Of a stretch of DNA of 64,000 nucleotides, positions 43,019 to 52,300 are shown piece by piece. The first letter of the stretch is position 1. Every line of letters begins with the position of its first letter. The translations under genes and the position numbers were made by a program. Where the stretch lies: NCBI GenBank assembly GCA_965230765.1, contig CBDDLR010000001.1, forward strand, positions 434,001 to 498,000. The letters are read 5' to 3'. This DNA comes from Sunxiuqinia sp965230765. GTDB lineage: Bacteria; Bacteroidota; Bacteroidia; Bacteroidales; Prolixibacteraceae. Under the pieces are notes generated by a model. The model made no database searches. It saw nothing but the letters and a program-made list of their open reading frames with translations, and was not told the DNA's origin.

Positions 43019-46000
43019 GTGAAACGGTTTAAATACATATTAACAATGATACTGCTGGCAGTTGCGTCTATGGTGACAGCCCAGGAGAGCTATGTCATTG
43101 ATGAAGTATGTGTAGGAGCCGAACGTAATTATCGTATTCAGGGAGAAGAAGGTTCAACGTATCTATGGCATTATACAGACTCGCTGGGAATTCAATATTC
43201 AGTAGAATCTACAACAGACTTTACCGAACCTGATACCATTAATGGAGGAACAATCTATGGTAGCGAAGCTACTGTTATCTGGAACCAATCAGGAATATTT
43301 GAATTGTCAGTTGTTCAAACATCGATTTATGGCTGTGATTCCATTCAGGCAGGTGAAATTATCGTCCACGAGCATCCGTATTCTGAGGCAGGAAACCCAA
43401 TAACAATCTGTCAGGGGGATACCGTATTCCTTGATGAAGCTGAAGCAAACTATTATGGACAAGTAGCCTGGACAACTTCAGGCGATGGGCATTTCGTTGA
43501 TTCCACATTAATAAACGCTGTTTATATTCCGGGAGCTAACGATTTCAGCAATGAAACAGTGCAATTATATATTACAGCAGAAGGCCTTGGAGATGGTAAT
43601 ACTTGTACCGCAGCAGTTGACTCGGTTGATGTAACAATATTTGTTCCTGAAATACCAACATTTGATGACTTTGATACCCTTTGTATTGAATGGGAAGCAC
43701 CTCTTCTACCTACTGTTTCCAATGAAGGGATCTCTGGTAGCTGGACTCCGGATTCGATTGATCTCAAAGTGGTTGGAACCAGAACATATACATTTACACC
43801 AGATCCTGAATTCTGTGCAGTAGAAACGACCGTTGATATTGTTACTATAGACGAAATTAAGCCGGAATTTGATCAAATTCCACCACAGTGTAAAAATGAA
43901 ATTTATACTCCTGAACTTCCTGTAATTTCAAACAACAATGTGCCAATCGTCGGTACATGGTCGCCTTCTGAAATAATTACCGATACAACCCGCTGGTATT
44001 TCTTCACCCCAGAGCCAGGACAATGCGGTATTATTGATTCAATGCTGGTAGAAATTATTCAGCCTGAAATTCCTCTGTTTGACAGTATTTACCCAGTTTG
44101 CCAATACGACACACTAGCTCCGGTATTGCCCGACACATCACTCAATAGTATTCCAGGAACCTGGACTCCTGAAATTGTTAATACTGACACCCCTGGCATT
44201 TGGGATTACACCTTTACGCCTGATACTAATTGGTGTGCTGAAACCATAACAATTCAAATTGAAATCTTAGAAAAAGTAACTCCTGTATTTGAACATATTG
44301 ATCCAATATGTCAGCACGGAATTGCGCCTGAACTTCCTGACACATCGCTGAATGGAGTGAAAGGGAACTGGGATAAACCGTTAATTGATACAAGCACTCC
44401 GGGCATTCAAACTTATACGTTCATTCCATTAAATGAACAATGTGCTTTTGAAGCAGAGATATACATTACGATAATCAGACCTGCAATACCTGAGTTTGAT
44501 CCAATTGAACCAATTTGTCAAAATACTCCTCCTCCAGTGTTGAAGGATACAGCAAACAACTTAATATTTGGAACCTGGTCGCCTTCAGTTATTGAAACAG
44601 ATATTGTAGGTACATTCCCATTCACATTTACCCCAGACTACAGTTTCTGTGCTGAAGAGATTACAATTGATATCATCATTACTGATGAAATAGAACCAAT
44701 ACTTACTTATGCTGATGAACTATGTATAAACAGTAATCCGCCGCCATTGCCTTTAGTTTCTGATAATGGATTAATTGGTAGTTGGCTGCCAGATTCTGTG
44801 GCTACCGATTCCATCGGCATATTCTATTATAAGTTTATTCCTGACTCCGGACAATGTGGTGTGATTGACAGCATTCAGGTTGAAATTAAAGACCATATTG
44901 ATCCTTATTTTGCCTCTGTCGATGATATATGTCAATACACTTCAGCTCCTGCATTATCAACAGTTTCAGATAATGGCATTCCTGGGTCATGGTCACCAAA
45001 CAAAATAAACACAAGCGTTGCAGGATATAGTTCATACATCTTCACCCCTGCACCAGACCAATGTGGTGATCCATTTACACTAAATGTGTATATAATTCCA
45101 AGACAATCACCAACGCCAGATCCTCTCGGGCCATACTGTATTGGAAGTGAACCTGATGAATTGCCTTCAGTTGTTGATGGAATAAGTGGTAGCTGGTTAC
45201 CTGGAAGTATCAACACCAATATTGAAGGAACAACTACCTACAGATTCTTCCCTCATTCAGGTCAGTGTGCAAATAGTGCCCGACTGGAAATAACCGTAAA
45301 CGGGGAGATGAACATTGAATCCACTGTAAACAATATTGATTGTAAAGGTGAGAACAGTGGTCGTATTGATTTGAATATAACAGATGGCTCAGGTGATTAT
45401 TCGATCCTTTGGGACCATAACGGCTCAACAAGTGAAAGTTTAACCAACTTGTATGCCGGCACATATCATGTAACTGTAACTGATAACGCTACAGGCTGTA
45501 GCAATCAGATAGATATTGTGGTAGATGAGCCCGAAATAAATGACAATGAAGCACCAGTAATCATACTACCTCCTACTCAGTTTTTCCAATGTGATACGAT
45601 CATCAACCCATGGGAAAGCATTGCTGAACTTAGATATGAAGGTGGAGATGTGACTGATAATCTTTCAATCGATGAAGAAAGCTTCCAGTTAGTTGATTCA
45701 AATACAATTATTAGCGGACATCAAACACGAATTGAACATATTTACCAGGTGGCTGACTATTGTGAAAATATCGACATCGACACAATGGTTTATATCATTG
45801 AAGATACAACACCACCATTGGTTATTTGTACTGACATAACAATTGAAATTGGTCCGAATGGCAACTATAATCTGACAGATACTGACATCGACAGCATTTC
45901 TTCAAATGTCACTGATAATTGTACATCATACGAAAACCTGGATATTACTTTCTCCAATAATTCGTTTGATTGTTCACAAGTAGGAGAAACAGTTACCGGA

Positions 46001-48079
46001 ACTCTAGTAGTGGTTGATGAAAGTGGAAACGCAGACAGTTGCCAGGCAAACATCTTCATTGAAGATAATCTTCCTCCGGTTGTTGAATGTCAGGATATTG
46101 ACCTTTATCTGAATGAAGAAGGAACAGTTCAACTAGACACGAGTCAGGTTATTACTGAACTTTATGACAATTGCGAAATTGACGATATAGAAATCAGTCA
46201 AACAGAATTCTCTTGTGATGATGTAGGAGATAATTTAATTTCAATAATTGTAACTGACATACATGGATTAAATGCAAGTTGTGAGTTTACTGCGACAGTT
46301 TACGATACAATAAGTCCAAGGTTTACGTGTAACGATTACACCATTGTTCTGGATGCCTCTGAATATTTCGAACTTGAAGCAAGTATGGTTGCTGGTGATT
46401 TATGGGATAATTGTATGATAGATACAATCATGTTGAGCCAGACTGATTTTAATTGCGACGATGTAGGAAATACAACTGTAACGGTTACTACAATCGATGT
46501 AAACGGAAACCAAACAGAATGCACATCCATAGTAACTGTGTTACTAGACAATGAATATCCTATTGCAGTTGACGATGAATATTATGTGACAGTAACAGCT
46601 GCTCCAATCGCCATACCTGTATTGGACAATGATTCTGATCCTAACAACAGCATCGATCCTAGTACACTTACAATTTATAGCACCCCGGCAAATGGTACTG
46701 TTTCTATAAACACAAATAACGAAATTGTTTACACATCTAATACGAACTTTACCGGATTTGATGAATTTACTTACGTTATCTGCGATCAAGGTATTCCATG
46801 CTACCCTCTATGCGATACCGCCAAGGTGACTGTTGAGGTTCTTCCTCCAAACAATGCTCCAGTTGCAAATCCAGATTACTACGAAACCGGCTGTTACCCT
46901 ATTGAAGAGAACTTGTTGATCAACGATTACGATCCGGATGGCGATGAGATTATTATCAACACCATTGCCATTGAATCAACCAAGCTTGGAAACTTAAGCA
47001 TTGAAGAGAATGGAATGATTCAGTTTGACTTTGATCGTGGAGTAAGTGGCCTGGATTGGTTCATATATGAAATTTGTGATGACAATTACTTCCCTAGATG
47101 CGACACAGCAATTGTTTACATCAACATTTTCACTGACTTTGATTGTGATAATGTACCCGATTCGATTGACATTGATGATGACAATGACGGTATTGTTGAC
47201 TGGGATGAAGGGGATATGGGCATCGATACGGATGGTGATGGTGTACCAAACAGCCTGGATATTGATTCTGATAATGATGGAATTATTGACAATATCGAAG
47301 CACAAACAGAAGGAAACCTCCGCAATCCAACAGGAATTGATGAAAATGGAAATGGACTTGATGACCAATATGAACAAAGCAGATTAGGAATTGATCCGAC
47401 TGATACTGACGGAGATGGCATGCCTGATTACGTAGATATTGATACTGACAACGACGGTGTGCCTGATGAGATTGAGGGCTATGACGTTTCCGCCAAAGGT
47501 ATTGCAGAAATTATCAGAGATGGTTATGATGATGACAATGATGGGCTGGATAATGCCTATGACTTCTTCTGGGGTGGTTATAATGAAAATGATTTAACAC
47601 GACCATTCGGAACTTATCCTCATTTGCAGGACTTTGACAATGATGGAACACGCGACTGGAGGGATACCGATGATGATGGTGACAATATCCCAACCGTTTT
47701 TGAAGACTTGAACAACAATGGAATTTATTATGACGACGACCGGGACTTTGACGGACATCCGGAATACTTGGATTATATGGGTGATTGTAGTATGTTTATA
47801 CCAGAAGGTTTTTCACCTGATGGGGACGGGATCAACGATTATTTCCAAGTGTATTGCATACACGACTACCCTGATGCTAAGATGATGATTTTTAATCGTG
47901 AAGGAGATTTGATATTCCAGAAAGAGCATTATGGGAATATCGAACATTGGGGCTATTTCGAAGAAGCTTGGTGGGATGGAACTTCTGGTCAATCCAAAGT
48001 TAAACCGGGTGTATATCTGTATGTAATGGATAGAGGGGACGGAAAACTTGAAAGAGGGTTTGTAATGGTTTCTTACTAG
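43019..48079 (+). CDS. T9SS-secreted modular surface protein with type-B CTD, 1686 aa
   Basis: GTG start at 43019, then a signal peptide (YILTMILLAVASMVTAQ). The N-terminal module (about 25-115: STYLWHYTDSLG, ATVIWNQSGIFELSVV, YGCDSIQAGEIIV) matches the small upstream proteins. Eight 69-aa repeats follow (43649-45306), each with a P-IC, a GxW-P, and an F-P..-QC core. Then come an SprB repeat, HYR-like modules (DDVGD.. type), two cadherin-like modules (LDNDSDPNNSID, LINDYDPDGDE), a thrombospondin type-3-like calcium ladder (DTDGDGVPNSLDIDSDNDG, about 1374-1585) and a type-B CTD (FIPEGFSPDGDGINDYF to the end). It is followed 10 nt later by its PorP/SprF. It is the only tagged protein of unit 2 and may be its anchor. 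Confidence 0.92.
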   Translation: MKRFKYILTMILLAVASMVTAQESYVIDEVCVGAERNYRIQGEEGSTYLWHYTDSLGIQYSVESTTDFTEPDTINGGTIYGSEATVIWNQSGIFELSVVQTSIYGCDSIQAGEIIVHEHPYSEAGNPITICQGDTVFLDEAEANYYGQVAWTTSGDGHFVDSTLINAVYIPGANDFSNETVQLYITAEGLGDGNTCTAAVDSVDVTIFVPEIPTFDDFDTLCIEWEAPLLPTVSNEGISGSWTPDSIDLKVVGTRTYTFTPDPEFCAVETTVDIVTIDEIKPEFDQIPPQCKNEIYTPELPVISNNNVPIVGTWSPSEIITDTTRWYFFTPEPGQCGIIDSMLVEIIQPEIPLFDSIYPVCQYDTLAPVLPDTSLNSIPGTWTPEIVNTDTPGIWDYTFTPDTNWCAETITIQIEILEKVTPVFEHIDPICQHGIAPELPDTSLNGVKGNWDKPLIDTSTPGIQTYTFIPLNEQCAFEAEIYITIIRPAIPEFDPIEPICQNTPPPVLKDTANNLIFGTWSPSVIETDIVGTFPFTFTPDYSFCAEEITIDIIITDEIEPILTYADELCINSNPPPLPLVSDNGLIGSWLPDSVATDSIGIFYYKFIPDSGQCGVIDSIQVEIKDHIDPYFASVDDICQYTSAPALSTVSDNGIPGSWSPNKINTSVAGYSSYIFTPAPDQCGDPFTLNVYIIPRQSPTPDPLGPYCIGSEPDELPSVVDGISGSWLPGSINTNIEGTTTYRFFPHSGQCANSARLEITVNGEMNIESTVNNIDCKGENSGRIDLNITDGSGDYSILWDHNGSTSESLTNLYAGTYHVTVTDNATGCSNQIDIVVDEPEINDNEAPVIILPPTQFFQCDTIINPWESIAELRYEGGDVTDNLSIDEESFQLVDSNTIISGHQTRIEHIYQVADYCENIDIDTMVYIIEDTTPPLVICTDITIEIGPNGNYNLTDTDIDSISSNVTDNCTSYENLDITFSNNSFDCSQVGETVTGTLVVVDESGNADSCQANIFIEDNLPPVVECQDIDLYLNEEGTVQLDTSQVITELYDNCEIDDIEISQTEFSCDDVGDNLISIIVTDIHGLNASCEFTATVYDTISPRFTCNDYTIVLDASEYFELEASMVAGDLWDNCMIDTIMLSQTDFNCDDVGNTTVTVTTIDVNGNQTECTSIVTVLLDNEYPIAVDDEYYVTVTAAPIAIPVLDNDSDPNNSIDPSTLTIYSTPANGTVSINTNNEIVYTSNTNFTGFDEFTYVICDQGIPCYPLCDTAKVTVEVLPPNNAPVANPDYYETGCYPIEENLLINDYDPDGDEIIINTIAIESTKLGNLSIEENGMIQFDFDRGVSGLDWFIYEICDDNYFPRCDTAIVYINIFTDFDCDNVPDSIDIDDDNDGIVDWDEGDMGIDTDGDGVPNSLDIDSDNDGIIDNIEAQTEGNLRNPTGIDENGNGLDDQYEQSRLGIDPTDTDGDGMPDYVDIDTDNDGVPDEIEGYDVSAKGIAEIIRDGYDDDNDGLDNAYDFFWGGYNENDLTRPFGTYPHLQDFDNDGTRDWRDTDDDGDNIPTVFEDLNNNGIYYDDDRDFDGHPEYLDYMGDCSMFIPEGFSPDGDGINDYFQVYCIHDYPDAKMMIFNREGDLIFQKEHYGNIEHWGYFEEAWWDGTSGQSKVKPGVYLYVMDRGDGKLERGFVMVSY
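43649..45306 (+). repeat. Eight 69-aa tandem repeats
   Basis: Eight consecutive units of about 207 nt share the pattern P-x-F-D-x-I-x-P-x-C, then x-LP-x-x-S-x-NG-I-x-G-x-W-x-P, then Y-x-F-x-P and Q-C. Protein identity is moderate and DNA identity low, so the array is old, unlike the 276-bp array in the 2443-aa gene. Confidence 0.85.
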
Positions 48080-48089
48080 ATTATATAAA

Positions 48090-49049
48090 ATGCGATTTGA
48101 TTTGAAAATATTGGAAACTTTTTTGGGGAAAAATATTATCGTCCTGATATTTTTAAACCTGGCTTTTCTTTACTCTCATTCACAGAACGATCCAATTTTC
48201 ACACAATACATGAGTAGTATGCAAACAATTAATCCAGCGTACTCAGGAATGTGGGATAAAGTTGGATTTCAGGTTTTAACGAGAAGGTACTATGTTGGTC
48301 AAGACAGAGCCCCACTTTCCTCATCATTATTATTGTCTTCTCCAATAAAAAACAAAAACAATGGTATCGGTTTAAATATTGTTGATGACAGACTAGGGTA
48401 TCAGCAAAGGTTGAGCGTGACATTTAATTATGCTTTCCAGGTAAAATTGGATTGGGGGGTATTTCTACGATTTGGCTTGAAAGGGGGATTTTTAAATTTT
48501 GATAACCTCTTAACCAGATACAATTTGTTCGACCCTGGGCTAGACCCTCATTTTCAGGATGAAGTAGATATCCGATTTATGCCTCAGGCAGGTGTTGGAG
48601 CTATGGTTTATTCTGAAGATTATTTTGTTAGCCTATCACTGCCACAATTAATATCAAATAATTTTCAAGAAAATAGAAATAATTTTTCGGCGCTTGCTGA
48701 GCTTAGGTATGCTTACCTGGTAGGAGGTTATATTTTTGGTAGACAAAGGCAGGTAAGGTTTAAGCCAACAGTAATGATTAAAACAGCCAGGGGTACTGGT
48801 ATGGAGGCTGATATCGCTGCAAATGTTCTTTTTTATAACCGTTATTGGGTAGGTGGCATTTACAGAACAAATAACACGTTTGCATTTTATACTCAGATAC
48901 AACTTACCCGTAAAATCCATTTTGGATATGCTATAGATTACCCGTTGAGCCTGGACATCCGGAAGTACCAATATGGGACTCATGAGTTCAAGCTGGTATA
49001 CGAATATGATTTTTACAGAAGACCACACACAAAAACACAATTTTTCTAA
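48090..49049 (+). CDS. PorP/SprF-family type IX secretion outer-membrane protein (2)
   Basis: 319 aa. A hydrophobic leader (NIIVLIFLNLAFLYSHSQ) precedes the family start DPIFTQYMSSMQTINPAYSG and the WDKVGFQVLTRR strand. Many alternating strands and a short aromatic C-terminus (YEYDFYRRP..TQFF) fit an outer-membrane barrel. It follows the 1686-aa CTD protein by 10 nt and should be its export or anchoring partner. It is closely related to the third SprF copy (same DPxFTQYMSSMQTINPAY opening), as the two partner CTDs are to each other. Confidence 0.93.
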   Translation: MRFDLKILETFLGKNIIVLIFLNLAFLYSHSQNDPIFTQYMSSMQTINPAYSGMWDKVGFQVLTRRYYVGQDRAPLSSSLLLSSPIKNKNNGIGLNIVDDRLGYQQRLSVTFNYAFQVKLDWGVFLRFGLKGGFLNFDNLLTRYNLFDPGLDPHFQDEVDIRFMPQAGVGAMVYSEDYFVSLSLPQLISNNFQENRNNFSALAELRYAYLVGGYIFGRQRQVRFKPTVMIKTARGTGMEADIAANVLFYNRYWVGGIYRTNNTFAFYTQIQLTRKIHFGYAIDYPLSLDIRKYQYGTHEFKLVYEYDFYRRPHTKTQFF

Positions 49050-49338
49050 CGATCTAACTACCTGATTATCTTACTTAAAATCACATCAATGCTTTTTGAA
49101 TATTTTCAGAAAAAAATAGCAAAAAAGGGGTTACCATTTAGTAAAAAAGAAGATAAATATATGAATGATATCCTGAAAAAAAATCAGGCACTATTGGACA
49201 TAAAAAATAAAAATACGGGAAAGTTGTCGTAACTTGTATCGTGTATTGAGTTAGAAACTCTCTCTTTATCTCTAAAGGTTGATATTACAAGCGATTCATC
49301 GGATTATTGGTGAAGTAAGAATTTTAAAGTTGAATTCA
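49050..49338. other. Leader of the third giant gene, with a doubtful 47-codon ORF
   Basis: An ATG at 49089 opens 47 Lys-rich codons (MLFEYFQKKIAKKGLPFSKK..) to a TAA at 49230-49232. It could be a small protein, but the DNA is AT-rich and chance is a fair explanation. A 6-bp stem TTCATC/GGTGAA (49295-49314) ends 24 nt before the giant ATG. No terminator for the upstream SprF was found. Confidence 0.35.
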
Positions 49339-52300
49339 ATGAGTAAAGTTTACCTTTTAGGGATATTTTTTTTGTGGTTGGTTTTTAATCTGCACAATGG
49401 TGTAGCAGCAGTCCCATATACAGAACAGGGCAATCCTACAATCAATTCTGAAATTTCTAATCCTCCTCCAAATCCACAATGCGATGCTGATGTACCTTAT
49501 TTATATGTAGATTTAACTGGGAATCCAGACAGTACCTGGTTATCCCCCAATTTAGGAAGAAAAGGGAATTGTTGTGGCACTTCCCATCCTGACCGGTGCA
49601 TTTCGTTCACAGTTGTGTTGGATAAAAATGCAGTTGGTCTTGAGTTTAGTATTGCTGAAGGAGCAATTCCAAGTGGTAGTTTATTTTATCAGGTGGATTG
49701 CGGCTCAGAAACAGTTGTCGGGGAAGGTGTCTGCCTGCCTGGCGGCTACGCCTACGAGGTTACTTTCTGTAAACCAGGCGCAAATAAAAATATTTATCAA
49801 ATTCGCTCAATTCCTGGGGTTATTGTTCCCGATACGGTTGCAACCCGTATTGATTGCCCGGTTGACATTTCAATTAGTGGGGTGGACACAGCATCTGTTA
49901 CCTGGAACGATGTTACCGGAGGTGGAGTTTATAACAAGTATCTTTCATGCACGAGTAATTGCCTGGATGCAACATTCATCCCCGATGAGTTTGCCCCATC
50001 TACCATTCTTTATGAAGTTTGTGGTGATGTAATTGATGAAACTTGCGGAGGTACTTTTAATGTTTGCGATTCAGTTGTGGTTGAAGTTCATCCAAAAGTT
50101 GAAGTTTCCATTATTGGCGACCTTACATTTTGTTCCGGATTCCCATCAACATTAGTAGCAACAGCAACACCTGTTTCATCTACTTATACCTACGAATGGT
50201 ACGATACATATAATGCTGGGGGAAACTTACTTGCTATCTCTGATAATTTTATCCCTCCAGGTTCTGGCAGTTTTTCAGTGGTAGCTGCAGATTATGGCAG
50301 CCCATTGGGATGTAGTTTTGATACTTTGAACTTTGATGTAGTAGCAACAGATTGTATCCCAATCTGTCCTGAAGTTACAATTTGCCCAAATGATTCAGTA
50401 ATATTCAATACTATTACTGAATTTCTTGCAGCTGGAGGAATTATCAGTTTCCCTTGTTCAGTTAATGATACAGCAATACAATTAATCAGTGAAATTTCTG
50501 ACGGGAACTTTTGCCCGGAGATTATTACTCAAACCTATGAAATATGGGATGACTGTGGGAATCGTGAGCGCTGTAATGCTCAAATTACCAGAACAGATAC
50601 AATTGCACCAACATTAGCAGGTATACCCGGAGATATTACTGTGATTTGTTCCACTCCACCCGATCCTCCAGTAATTTACACCGATATTACAGCAACTGAC
50701 AACTGTGACCCGAATGTTGAAATAACGATGGCAGAAACAAGCACACAAACATTCGACAACAGCTACACATCTGTCATTTATCAAATCATTAGAACATGGA
50801 CTGCTGTCGATGATTGTGGTAATTCAACGAGCCAAAGCCAAACCATTAACGCCATTTGTGAATATTGCCATAACGGAATTGATGATGACGGTGACGGTGC
50901 AATTGACGAATCGGATCCAGACTGCCCATGTACAGCTCCAAACTACAAACTTACCTGTGACAACAAACAATACTACTATATTCCACCAGTTTGGCAAATG
51001 AATACTTCGTATGGAGGAGGTTCTACATACACCGATCCTTCCAGTCTGGTAATTTCAACGCCTTTTGGGAGTGCAAATGTTTCCATTAGAACTGCTGATG
51101 GAACAACCTTTAATCAAACACTCACTGTGACCCAAGGAACTGCAGAAGTTGTACCGCTTACCTTCGATCTGGTTCAAACACCAAATTACAATGCTGTTGA
51201 AAATGACCGAGGTTTGATTATTGAATCGGATCAACTTATACAGGTACTGTACCGAATAACGGCAGATAACAACAAAATGTTGGTAACCATTAAAGGGGAA
51301 CAGGCACTCGGGACACGCTTTAGAGCTGGTAGCCAAACCAATACTTGCGGAACTCCGAACACCAGCAAAAAAGAGAATCACTTTATTTCAGTAATGGCGG
51401 TTGAAGATAACACAACTGTAAACTTTGAGTACTCAGCAAACATGAAAGGTCTTGGAGCAACCCATTCGGTAACGCTGAATGCAGGGGAAACCTACCTGAT
51501 GATTGATGATGATAACAACCAAACTATTACAGGCTCGTTAATTTATTCGGATAAATCGATCGCTGTAATTACAGGTTCGCAACACTCCAGACAGTGTAAT
51601 GGTCAATCAGGAAGAGATGCTGGAGCAGATCAATTAATACCTTCGTGTGGAATTGGTACTGATTATGTAGTCACCCGAGGGGAAGATGATGATGCCACGA
51701 GTCAGGCGAACTACGCAGTGATAGTGGCTGTTACTAGTAATACTGAAGTCTTTATAAATGGAAGTACTACTCCGGCAGCTACATTAAATCCTGGGGAGTT
51801 TTATACTTACAACATGCCTGGTCCTGACTTTTCCAAACACTACATTAAAACAAACAACCCAGCATATTTATATCAATTTGGAAGTGTTCAACCTAACGGA
51901 GAAATTGGGATGGCCATTGCGGCTCCTATTGATGGTTGCCGTGGTGATCGCTTTGTAGAATTTTATCGATTCCCTAACTCAACAACAAACAAAGTTGCCA
52001 CGCTTGTACCCAATGCTGGTTTAAGCACTTTAACATTAAATGGGAATCCATACACCGATTATGCAAGTGCAGAGCCTATCCCAGGACTTCCAACATGGTC
52101 TTCTGTAACATTTATGGATTCAGATCTTTCAGACTACAACATCATTGAAAGTGATGAATTGTTCAATGCATCGCAGTTTGTTGGAAACTCAACGGGGGGG
52201 ACATTCGGTTACCTAACCAGTTTCAAAGACAAAATATTTGTATACGATCCACATTCAGGATTACCAACTTACAACTATTTTACTGATACGATTTGTGCTG

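Noticed and set aside
49127..49140. GGGGTTACCATTTA upstream of giant 3, similar to GGGGTTACATTTACG after the unit 2 element (31581-31595)
   Set aside because: Only the right-hand part matches, the GGTAGGG half is missing, and the site lies inside a possible short reading frame. Not strong enough to call a third element.
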